From NCBI GenBank assembly GCA_018895235.1, contig JAHIOM010000031.1, positions 1 through 37,225 of the forward strand: a stretch of DNA of 37,225 nucleotides, written 5' to 3'. The position numbers and the translations under genes were made by a program. This DNA comes from Patescibacteria group bacterium (GTDB lineage Bacteria; Patescibacteriota; Minisyncoccia; Minisyncoccales; Staskawiczbacteraceae). The notes under the pieces are model-generated. The model had not been told where the DNA came from. It ran no database searches and saw only the letters and a program-made list of their open reading frames with translations. This document shows positions 7,358 to 15,437 of this stretch, in pieces (position 1 is the stretch's first letter; each line of letters opens with the position of its first letter).

Positions 7358-8884
7358 TTATTGTTTATTATTAATTATAGAAATCTCTTTTGCCAAATAA
7401 TCAGAAAAAAGAATATTCGATTCCTTAATATCTGTATTTTCTTCCATATAGTTTATTTTTACTAAAGGCGCGTCATCTTCTGACTTTTTTCTGAGATCTA
7501 AACAGAGCACATTAGAATTGTCAAAAAATCCAAGAACTACAAAATCTTTAGGAATATCTTTACGTTTTATGCGCAGAAAAAAGGTTGCATTCAAAGCAGA
7601 TGTCACTTCTTTGCTGGCAGATAAACCGAATATTCTTGGCTTTCCGGGGATTGGTATTTTTCCGTCATAACCGCTTCCGAATTTTTTCAAAAATTGTTTA
7701 TAACTATCTGGTAACTTTAAATTTAATATTCTTTCTAAAAAAATAATTTCCTTTTCTTTTTCTTGTTCTTCAGTGGGCGAATATTTATTTCTAATTTTTT
7801 CTAAAAAATTAAACTTCTCCGAATCGCATTTTTGTAATGCTTTTTCATCTGCCGCATACTGTAAATAACACTCAAAAAAATTTACCCTCGCATTTTTTTG
7901 AGCATAATCATTTATCCAATGCCCCGATGTATTAAATGTTTTAAAATAAAGTTCACTCCATTTATTTCTGTCTTCTAATGTAATTGCTCGATAAAAATTA
8001 TGAATTGGTCCAGACTGCACCGCACGTTGCAAGATATGACTAGAGTACTCTTTATTTTTATGATTATGGGCGAAAATTTTCATAATGAATTTCTGGTTTG
8101 CTAGATTTTTTTCAGAAGATCCTAATAAAAAATATTGGGCATTCTTATTATTTGATTCTAACTCAAAAAGACATGAGTCAAATCCATATATAGTATAACC
8201 GCCGTATACTTTATTACTCTGCCATAAATACGAACAATTTTTAAGTGCATATAAAAAGCTTGGGTGATTGATATTTACTAAAGCGCCCTCCAAAAAAAGA
8301 TCATCGTTTCTAAAAATATATTCAAACAAAAATATCCCGCCGTTTTCGGTTAGCGCGTTTATGCTTTTGTATAAATCATCTTTAACTTTTTGGTCTTTAG
8401 ACTCTATTATTAATTTTTTATTATCAATATATAAATTTGCAATAAGTTCTATCCCATATTTTCCCCTAGAATAAAGTTTTAATTCGCTCCGTAATAAGTC
8501 GCCAGCTCTTTTTAATTTTTCTTTTAGATCATCAATTCCAAATACTACAATATTCTTGGATTTTTTTGTCCATGATTTCGGAATTTTTTCTTCAATATCT
8601 TTCATAGCGTCTGAAATATTTTTTTCTATTTCAACAGTTCTATCCTTAAACTTTTTATTACAGACATAAAACATCAAACCCAATTTCATATCATGATATA
8701 CAAAATAATCAGCTAATTTGTTTAAAGTATTGCATTTATCACAAAAACCGGAATTAATATTTCCGCTTAAAACTCTTTCTTTTAAGTACGGATCTATATC
8801 AACATTTACAGTTTTATAAAGTCGTACTTCTATTTTATTTCCACAATTGCCACATTTTATTATTGTTGTATTGGCTAAAGTCAT
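7358..8884 (-). CDS. CpXC-domain protein with C-terminal SUKH (SMI1/KNR4-like) domain
   Basis: N-term 'IIKCGNCGNKIEVRLYKTVNVDIDPYLKERVLSGNINSGFCDKCN'; C-term 'LERILNLKLPDSYKQFLKKFGSG...IFGLS...DFVVLGFFDNSNVLCLDLRK...DDAPLVKIN'; start MTLANTT at 8884 is an alternative to 8905. Confidence 0.7.
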   Translation of the reverse strand: MTLANTTIIKCGNCGNKIEVRLYKTVNVDIDPYLKERVLSGNINSGFCDKCNTLNKLADYFVYHDMKLGLMFYVCNKKFKDRTVEIEKNISDAMKDIEEKIPKSWTKKSKNIVVFGIDDLKEKLKRAGDLLRSELKLYSRGKYGIELIANLYIDNKKLIIESKDQKVKDDLYKSINALTENGGIFLFEYIFRNDDLFLEGALVNINHPSFLYALKNCSYLWQSNKVYGGYTIYGFDSCLFELESNNKNAQYFLLGSSEKNLANQKFIMKIFAHNHKNKEYSSHILQRAVQSGPIHNFYRAITLEDRNKWSELYFKTFNTSGHWINDYAQKNARVNFFECYLQYAADEKALQKCDSEKFNFLEKIRNKYSPTEEQEKEKEIIFLERILNLKLPDSYKQFLKKFGSGYDGKIPIPGKPRIFGLSASKEVTSALNATFFLRIKRKDIPKDFVVLGFFDNSNVLCLDLRKKSEDDAPLVKINYMEENTDIKESNILFSDYLAKEISIINNKQ

Positions 8885-8966
8885 AACATTATTATAATAC
8901 CACAATAATGAATAAAAATCAATTTGACATCTGTTATTTTTAGTGTTAATTTTTACTATCAGTTCC

Positions 8967-8994
8967 TTGACATTGAAACACAGATAAGTAAACC
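8967..8994 (+). promoter_or_regulatory. Promoter-like site upstream of the 1028-aa gene
   Basis: TTGACA followed 16 nt later by TAAACC; AAGGAG-type RBS before ATG 9019. Confidence 0.4.
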
Positions 8995-9018
8995 TAAAAA
9001 ACCAAAAGGAGAACCAGC

Positions 9019-12000
9019 ATGAATACGAAAAGTATGCAAACGGAAAGAAAAATTAGCAGATTTGAAAGAAGGCTAAATGTCCATTTCCCCCGTTCCTACC
9101 GTCAGTTTTTACTCGAACACGGTTCGGCTATAATTGATGGTTTCCAGATTCTTGGCTTAGCGGAAGAAGAATCTGGAGAAAAGGAGGAAGAGCAGCTGGA
9201 TTTGACCAAAATAGCTGAAAGCGAATTTTGCCCAGTCTGCAAGAGACAAAAATCTAAGGGTAAAATCACTTGCTATAACTGTTACAATCAGTACTCTGCA
9301 GAAACAAACAGGCAGATGCCACTTTCTCTGTGGGTAAAAGAAAAGATTTCCCTGCGGGTAAAACAGGAATCTGAACAAAAAAAGAAAACAGAAGAAAAGA
9401 GAGTCTCTGTTACAGAGGCAACTCAGTATTTGAGAGAAATGCGACCCGAGCTGTATAAAAAACTTGTTGCCGTCTGTTTCAATGGGGGTAGAGTTCTCTG
9501 TTTAGAAACAGGAAAAACAACAGAAGCCGATTGTCCCTTAATCGATGTCTCCCTAAATAAAGATGAACCATTAATTCCAGTGGGGCATACATTCGGAGAA
9601 TGGCTTCGAATCCATCAGGAATATGAGGGAAGGTTCAAGGAAGCGTATGCTAGGGTGCAAAGAAGAAGGAAAGAAGCAGAAGAACGAAAGGGGAAGAAGT
9701 TTGGTGGCAAAAAAGGACTTTTGCCCAAACCTAAAGATTGGCATCCGATTGTAAGCAAAACCCAAGATTACATTGTTGGGTTAACTGCTTTAAGATTTAA
9801 CCCAATGCTTAATTGTCTGGAAGTTGATGAATTTTGCAGCATTGACCATCCAAGTTACAAAGCAGGGGGCTCAATCCGAAATTTGGTAAATATACTGTTT
9901 ACAATGGCTCGAGACTTTACTGGCTCTCTAAGTATTGCGTTCACCGAAGAACGGCAAGACGGAAAGCCGGGTTTTTCTAGGCCGGCAACGGCTGTACCAA
10001 AGGAATTAATCGCTTTGGCAGGAAAGTACGACATTGTTTTTGAAAAAGCAAAAGAAGGTAAAATCTCTCATCAAGAGGGTGTCAGCCTTTTTTTCGCTAT
10101 TCTCGAAATGCCTCAAAAAACACAGGAAATAGTAGCAAACCTTGAAGAAGCCGGATATCTCAACAAAGAGATGATTACCGAAATTATTGCCGTAGGCATT
10201 TGGAGCAAAGAAGAAGTAATTTGGCTTCTAGAAAACGCCTCAAGGCCAGAAGCAATAATTATGGGAACAGACCTAGCGGAAAGTAGAGTACTTTGTAATG
10301 ATTCTTTAAACTATGGCAAATCGGTTTTAATGGTCAAAAGACTTCAACAAGTGGTTTTAACGGAAATAACGGGTGGTTTTTCTTCCGAAGAAAGTAGAAC
10401 GCCCGAATGCCGTTTGCAACCTTGCGGAGAATTTTGGATATTAGAATCTGCCAAGGAGTTTAATTTGCCTTGGCTGATAAACAAGGAAACGAAGGTTCAT
10501 GTAGAACCAAAAGAAAAAGTTCTTGTTCTTTCAAGACCAAGGATTATTGCAGGCAAAGAAGAAAACCAGAAATGGATTAACGAAAATATTGCCTTATTGA
10601 TAGGAAAAAAAGAAGAGTTGGGTATTGAGAAGGCGTGCCTAGTGCTTAACTACGATTTCATCAGCCCTGATTTTAATCAGAACCCGGAAGAGGTTTTGGT
10701 GGTGGCCGAAGAGGTCGTTGAAGATAGCATCTATTTACTCTTTCCGTATGATCGTTGCGATCAATTAGATCTGCAGGTGGAGGAAAAGATGCGCAGAGCA
10801 AGAAGGATGCGTAAATTTCCATCCAGAGAAGTTTCTCTAGATCTGCAGATGATGCTAATACCAGCCGAAGAATGGGAATACAGTAAAACATTCGGTCATT
10901 TGGCACAAAACGCTTATGACTACGGCGAGTTAATCGCAAGCAAGGTGAATATTTCTCGATACCGGAACGATTTTATTATTACCTCCGCTGCCGTAGAAAG
11001 GGTAGCGTTTCAAATTGCAGAAGGCAGTAAAAAGATTACGATACCGGCAAAAAGCAGACGACTGGTTCTTAGCGCGCTGAAAAGAGAAAACGGAATCAGT
11101 TACTCTTTTGTCAAACCAAAAGAAATGTCAGAGTTTCTGGAAAAGATAAGCGATAAACCGCCTTCTTCAAAAATAATTCCCTTTGGGGCTGTGATTGTTT
11201 CAACTCCTTATAAGAAGTTCGACGAACCCTTAGAGAGACTTGAAACGCCGAGAAACCAAGTTGAAATACCCAAAGAGGTTATTTCCGCCATTAACAGTGA
11301 GGTATCGGAAAAAATAAAAGAAGGAATTTTTGTTAGCCGTGACGACAACATCAGGTCGGCCCATCAACAGGTGCAAGAAGCTTTAAAAAATGGACTTCCA
11401 CTGGCCGTATCATATCTTCAGCCTCAGGTTTTCGTGGAAGCAATTAGGGGTTATCTCTATGCCCTTCACTTTGGCAGGAAGAAAACATTAGAACCTGCGT
11501 ACCTCCGAGTTGCTTACAATGATGGAGGTGAAGGAAAACCTTTTCCAATTTTCTGCCTCGACAAAGAGCCAAAAGTTGGAAAACATTTTTACGATTTTCC
11601 AGCTCAGATAGTATCCTTGCGGCATATGTTGGGTGATTTAGCGACAGAGTGTTCCATTATCAGGAATGTGGAAATACAGCGGAAAGAGGATTCTGTTGAG
11701 CAAGAAGATTTTGCTTTTAGAAAAGTCTATTTCTTTATAGAGACTCTTCTGAGGTTAATTCAAAAAGAGGTTTTAATAGAAGAGGTAGAAAAAACAACAA
11801 GAATTTTCCGTCTTTTATGGGAGTATTCGCACACTACAGACGCTCCAATAAAAGACTGGGATTCTCGAGCAGGCTTAAGGCTACACTTATTCCAGTCTAC
11901 TGGATTAGAGCCAGCTGTGGTTGGAACCTATCGAGCGGTGGTTGAGCTTTTGCAAAAACACCGTGGTAAATTGGTAGTAGTGCCAAGGATATACAGAAGA

Positions 12001-12105
12001 GACGATAAGCTAATGCAGAAGTTTGAAACCGTTTCACCGCTTAATGAAGCGGAAAGAAGAAGAATAATTTCTGAAATGTACCATTCGGCTCAAGAATGGA
12101 TTTAA
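9019..12105 (+). CDS. Large protein (1028 aa) with N-terminal SUKH-like domain containing an inserted zinc ribbon; remainder uncharacterised
   Basis: 'FERRLNVHFPRSYRQFLLEHGSAIIDGFQILGL' + 'FCPVCKRQKSKGKITCYNCYNQ' + 'LVAVCFNGGRVLCLETGKTTEADCPLIDVSL...FGEWLRIH'. Confidence 0.6.
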   Translation: MNTKSMQTERKISRFERRLNVHFPRSYRQFLLEHGSAIIDGFQILGLAEEESGEKEEEQLDLTKIAESEFCPVCKRQKSKGKITCYNCYNQYSAETNRQMPLSLWVKEKISLRVKQESEQKKKTEEKRVSVTEATQYLREMRPELYKKLVAVCFNGGRVLCLETGKTTEADCPLIDVSLNKDEPLIPVGHTFGEWLRIHQEYEGRFKEAYARVQRRRKEAEERKGKKFGGKKGLLPKPKDWHPIVSKTQDYIVGLTALRFNPMLNCLEVDEFCSIDHPSYKAGGSIRNLVNILFTMARDFTGSLSIAFTEERQDGKPGFSRPATAVPKELIALAGKYDIVFEKAKEGKISHQEGVSLFFAILEMPQKTQEIVANLEEAGYLNKEMITEIIAVGIWSKEEVIWLLENASRPEAIIMGTDLAESRVLCNDSLNYGKSVLMVKRLQQVVLTEITGGFSSEESRTPECRLQPCGEFWILESAKEFNLPWLINKETKVHVEPKEKVLVLSRPRIIAGKEENQKWINENIALLIGKKEELGIEKACLVLNYDFISPDFNQNPEEVLVVAEEVVEDSIYLLFPYDRCDQLDLQVEEKMRRARRMRKFPSREVSLDLQMMLIPAEEWEYSKTFGHLAQNAYDYGELIASKVNISRYRNDFIITSAAVERVAFQIAEGSKKITIPAKSRRLVLSALKRENGISYSFVKPKEMSEFLEKISDKPPSSKIIPFGAVIVSTPYKKFDEPLERLETPRNQVEIPKEVISAINSEVSEKIKEGIFVSRDDNIRSAHQQVQEALKNGLPLAVSYLQPQVFVEAIRGYLYALHFGRKKTLEPAYLRVAYNDGGEGKPFPIFCLDKEPKVGKHFYDFPAQIVSLRHMLGDLATECSIIRNVEIQRKEDSVEQEDFAFRKVYFFIETLLRLIQKEVLIEEVEKTTRIFRLLWEYSHTTDAPIKDWDSRAGLRLHLFQSTGLEPAVVGTYRAVVELLQKHRGKLVVVPRIYRRDDKLMQKFETVSPLNEAERRRIISEMYHSAQEWI

Positions 12106-12109
12106 TATA

Positions 12110-12136
12110 AGGGTGGCTAAATACCACCTTTTTTTA
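12110..12136 (+). terminator. Rho-independent terminator
   Basis: AAGGGTGG-ctaaata-CCACCTTTTTTT. Confidence 0.85.
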
Positions 12137-12145
12137 TTTATTTTT

Positions 12146-12204
12146 TTGACAGAAGCAGTAAAAAATGGTTAAACTAACATCAGTAGCATCTTGAAAACTG
12201 AATA
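12146..12204 (+). promoter_or_regulatory. Promoter plus shared 43-nt leader (copy 1)
   Basis: TTGACA (12146-12151), N17, TTAAAC; 12162-12204 identical to 13646-13688. Confidence 0.8.
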
Positions 12205-12237
12205 CTGAACAAAAACCCAATTGAAAGGATAAATCCA

Positions 12238-13197
12238 ATGGCAATATGCAACAGTTTCCTAAAAGAAAGCGATGATGAATTAGTTGCGGCCGCTCAAAGA
12301 GGAGAATTTTCGGGCATTAAGAGTTGTTCACCTGAGATTCAAGCTCAAATAGAGAGAAGTATGCCTGCGGTAGAAGCGGCCATTAAAGAATCTACAGAAA
12401 GAGTGCTATTTTTTGAAAGCGACCCGGAGGGTAGAGAAGTTTTGCTCAAGAGCGGGCATTTTGGAGAATTTTCTCCGGAAGAAATAAACGCTATCGAAAA
12501 AGATAGAACTCAACAAGAATCGTTGAGTTTTAGGACGCTACACGGTGAGTTTGAGATAAGGCAAGACCCGGGATCTAATTTACCCATAGAAGAGGTAAAA
12601 AGGATTTATCGGGAGGAAACGCCTCATTGCGTGGTTGAAAATCTGCAGGGCGTAGGCCATATTGATAAGGTAAAACAGGTTCAAGGAAAAGATGGCAAGC
12701 CGGAAACAATTCTCGGCGAACACCATTCCTTCGTGCCAGAAAAAGACGGCACGCCTGTTCCTCATCTAAGATCAGAAATCTATACCTACAAACACCCTGA
12801 AAATACCCTAAAATCCAGACGCGAAACTTTAGAAGTTTTACAACGGGGAAATCCTGAAGAAATCAGGCAAGCTCTAATGCAAAAAGAAAAAGAAACTCAC
12901 TTTCATGAAATCGGAGAAGAGATTTATGAAAGGCATTTTACCCTTGAAGAAATTCAAGAGTGTGATAAAATACATCAAGAGGCGGTTAAGGGTGGATGGC
13001 TTAGAGCGATTTGCGACCACTCCCGCCCCACTGCTCCTGAATATGTCTGCGACGCCTACGCGATGTTCAAAACAAATCCGCAAAGGTTGAAAAGTATTGA
13101 CGGGAAAATGTTTGAGCTTCTTAAAAGCAAAACCATTTCCCTTGAGGTTAAAGACACTTTTGCTTCTTTAGAGGGGCAAGAAGATCAAGGAGAATAA
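12238..13197 (+). CDS. Zincin-like (possibly degenerate) protein with MAICNSFLKE N-terminal module
   Basis: N-term 'MAICNSFLKESDDELVAAAQRGEFSGIKSCSPEIQ' parallels the 5593 gene; 'ETHFHEIGEEIYERHF...PEYVCDAYAMFKTNPQRLK' resembles HEIGH...E/DAYAxY zincins but with HExxE. Confidence 0.6.
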   Translation: MAICNSFLKESDDELVAAAQRGEFSGIKSCSPEIQAQIERSMPAVEAAIKESTERVLFFESDPEGREVLLKSGHFGEFSPEEINAIEKDRTQQESLSFRTLHGEFEIRQDPGSNLPIEEVKRIYREETPHCVVENLQGVGHIDKVKQVQGKDGKPETILGEHHSFVPEKDGTPVPHLRSEIYTYKHPENTLKSRRETLEVLQRGNPEEIRQALMQKEKETHFHEIGEEIYERHFTLEEIQECDKIHQEAVKGGWLRAICDHSRPTAPEYVCDAYAMFKTNPQRLKSIDGKMFELLKSKTISLEVKDTFASLEGQEDQGE

Positions 13198-13201
13198 AGC
13201 C

Positions 13202-13570
13202 ATGACAGATAAACAAGCACCAGTTTTAATGTGTGATAAAGTAGAAATCCTTGGAACCAAGGATGGCAAAGAAAGAGTTATTGCTGTCATTTCAATAAAA
13301 GACGGCAAGGTTGTCGTAGAATCCGACGACAAGGCGTTCAAAAAGGACGCGGAAAATTTCATTAATGCGGACGGAAAAGTTATTCGGACAACCAGAATCA
13401 ACTCTTCAGGTTTCCGTCAGATAGTGCTTATTCCGCAAAAACCAGGAGAAAAATATTTCCTCCTTTCTCTCATGGGCCCATGGGGTGATAAAATTTTAGA
13501 TTACACCTACGTTTGGGGGAGACAGGCTGGAAAAATTTGGGAAGAAGAGCCCACAGGAGATCTCCTTTAA
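13202..13570 (+). CDS. Hypothetical protein (122 aa), probably co-transcribed with the 12238 gene
   Basis: Starts 4 nt after the upstream stop, with GGAG RBS overlapping the upstream gene end. Confidence 0.65.
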   Translation: MTDKQAPVLMCDKVEILGTKDGKERVIAVISIKDGKVVVESDDKAFKKDAENFINADGKVIRTTRINSSGFRQIVLIPQKPGEKYFLLSLMGPWGDKILDYTYVWGRQAGKIWEEEPTGDLL

Positions 13571-13598
13571 CAACAAGCAGCTAAGAGCTGTAAATCCT

Positions 13599-13631
13599 AA
13601 CGGGTTGATTTAACTATCGCCCGTTTTTTTT
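13599..13631 (+). terminator. Rho-independent terminator
   Basis: AACGGG...CCCGTT followed by T-run. Confidence 0.7.
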
Positions 13632-13688
13632 GACAAAACGCTTCTAAAATGGTTAAACTAACATCAGTAGCATCTTGAAAACTGAATA
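13630..13688 (+). promoter_or_regulatory. Promoter plus shared 43-nt leader (copy 2)
   Basis: TTGACA (13630-13635), N17, TTAAAC; 13646-13688 identical to 12162-12204. Confidence 0.8.
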
Positions 13689-13720
13689 TAAAACCAAATC
13701 CTCGATATCGGAGAAAAACA

Positions 13721-15340
13721 ATGACAACCAAGGCAAAAAAATACGTCTGCAAAGATTGCAGGGAAACTTTTAGGTATGATGAACTCCCCTTTATTTTGAA
13801 AGCTGAAAAAGGGGAGAGCCGACCAGAAAGATGTCCAGGGTGTAGGCAAATCCACGGAGTAGAAAGGGGTAAAGTAAAAGTTCCCTTTTTTGAACCCATC
13901 GAAACAGGATTTTCTGCTTCACGCTTTAATTCCTCGCAAGGTGTTTTTGCCTCTCGTGGCGAAAGAAAACTAGAAAAGGAATCTAAAGAAGTTGATTTAT
14001 CTGAAATAGAATTTGGAATAACAGATAAAGACATTTTGGCATTTTATGAAAAACTAGAGAATAACCAAGTTGTTGTAGTAGTAGCGCCGACTGGTTCTGG
14101 AAAATCAACCTTTCTTCCTTTAAGATTAATCGTTTCTCCAAAAGGATATAAAGGAAATTTAATTGAAAAACTAATCAGGCAAGGCCAAATAATTATTACA
14201 GAGCCCTTAACGTCGGCCGTTGAAAGAATCCCTACATTCATAGCTGAAAAGCTTCTGGGATCTAAAGTGGGTCCTGGAAATATGATAGGACTTCGTCACG
14301 GCGGCGGGGAAGAAGGCGAAAGATACGATAGATGGAACATTGAGGTGCCTGTTACTGACGGCTCTCTGCGCAATTGGATAAGAGAAGGTAAGCTCAGCCA
14401 ATACAGCTTGATTATGGTTGATGAAGCACATCAACGCAGTTGTAATATTGAAACCATCTTGATGCTCTTGAAAAATGAGCTGCCACGTTATCCGAACCTG
14501 AAGGTCGTAATTTCTTCTGCGACTGTTAATGCAGAACGTTTTAGAGATACATTTAAAGAGACCGGAGTGAAAGCAGACATTCTTAATCTCGATCATGCTT
14601 CAAGGAGAAAACATAATTACTATGTTCACTTTTGGGGAAATGACCAGAAAGTCAGTGACTGCGATTGTTGGCTTTGTCAGGATTTAAGAGAACGAGAGAA
14701 ATTCTGGGAATACCGAAAAGACTCTCCAAAGGAGTCTAAACTTCCAGAAGTAATTGCAAAGCTTGTAATAGAAATTTTGAAAAAAACCAACAAAGGAAGC
14801 ATTCTAGTCTTTTTACATGGCGAAGCCTTCATAGAAAATACTGCAAAAAAGATTAAAGATCTTAAAAGAATAAATCGCATTTCAGTATCTGAAGTGCCAG
14901 TGCTTACGGTTTATCGTAGATTGGGTGAGAAGGAGGTGGAAAGGAGATTCAACTTGAGGGGTGAAAAAGGAAGAGTCCTTATCACCACAAATATTGCCGA
15001 GACTTCTCACACTCTTGACGATGTTATATATGTCATTGACTGCGGATATATAAAGGAATCCACGTGGGATCCTGCTACCAAGATATCAAAGCTTCCTTCT
15101 CGGCGCCACAGCCAAGACGGTTGTCGCCAAAGGTGGGGGAGAACAGGAAGAAACTGCGATGGTTATGTTTTCTGTCTCTATACAGAAGAAGAATTCAATG
15201 GGTTTGAAACCCACACCAATCCTGAAATTACAAGAAGCTGTCTTGATGAGGTAATACTAACCCTCAGCGCTACGGGAATTTCTAATCCCGGAAACATCCC
15301 TTGGTTAGTAAATCCAGAGGATTTATCGGATGAAAAATAA
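13721..15340 (+). CDS. DEAH-box RNA helicase core (RecA1+RecA2) with N-terminal zinc ribbon; lacks the HA2/OB C-terminus
   Basis: Motif I APTGSGKST, motif II DEAH, motif III SAT, motif VI QRWGRTGR; N-term CKDC...CPGC; ends at the expected RecA2/HA2 boundary. Confidence 0.9.
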   Translation: MTTKAKKYVCKDCRETFRYDELPFILKAEKGESRPERCPGCRQIHGVERGKVKVPFFEPIETGFSASRFNSSQGVFASRGERKLEKESKEVDLSEIEFGITDKDILAFYEKLENNQVVVVVAPTGSGKSTFLPLRLIVSPKGYKGNLIEKLIRQGQIIITEPLTSAVERIPTFIAEKLLGSKVGPGNMIGLRHGGGEEGERYDRWNIEVPVTDGSLRNWIREGKLSQYSLIMVDEAHQRSCNIETILMLLKNELPRYPNLKVVISSATVNAERFRDTFKETGVKADILNLDHASRRKHNYYVHFWGNDQKVSDCDCWLCQDLREREKFWEYRKDSPKESKLPEVIAKLVIEILKKTNKGSILVFLHGEAFIENTAKKIKDLKRINRISVSEVPVLTVYRRLGEKEVERRFNLRGEKGRVLITTNIAETSHTLDDVIYVIDCGYIKESTWDPATKISKLPSRRHSQDGCRQRWGRTGRNCDGYVFCLYTEEEFNGFETHTNPEITRSCLDEVILTLSATGISNPGNIPWLVNPEDLSDEK

Positions 15341-15349
15341 TTTAACATT

Positions 15350-15377
15350 AAAGGGGCAAAATACCCCTTTATTTTTT
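15350..15377 (+). terminator. Rho-independent terminator
   Basis: AAAGGGG-caaaata-CCCCTTT then ATTTTTTT. Confidence 0.85.
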
Positions 15378-15378
15378 T

Positions 15379-15412
15379 AGGTGTTTCTGCTAGTCTGACC
15401 ATAGAAGCACCT
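15379..15412 (+). promoter_or_regulatory. Hairpin immediately after the terminator and upstream of the HA2/S1 gene
   Basis: AGGTGTTTCT (15379-15388) pairs with AGAAGCACCT (15403-15412), one G-U. Confidence 0.5.
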
Positions 15413-15437
15413 TAACAACCACCGTAAGGAGTTAGAC

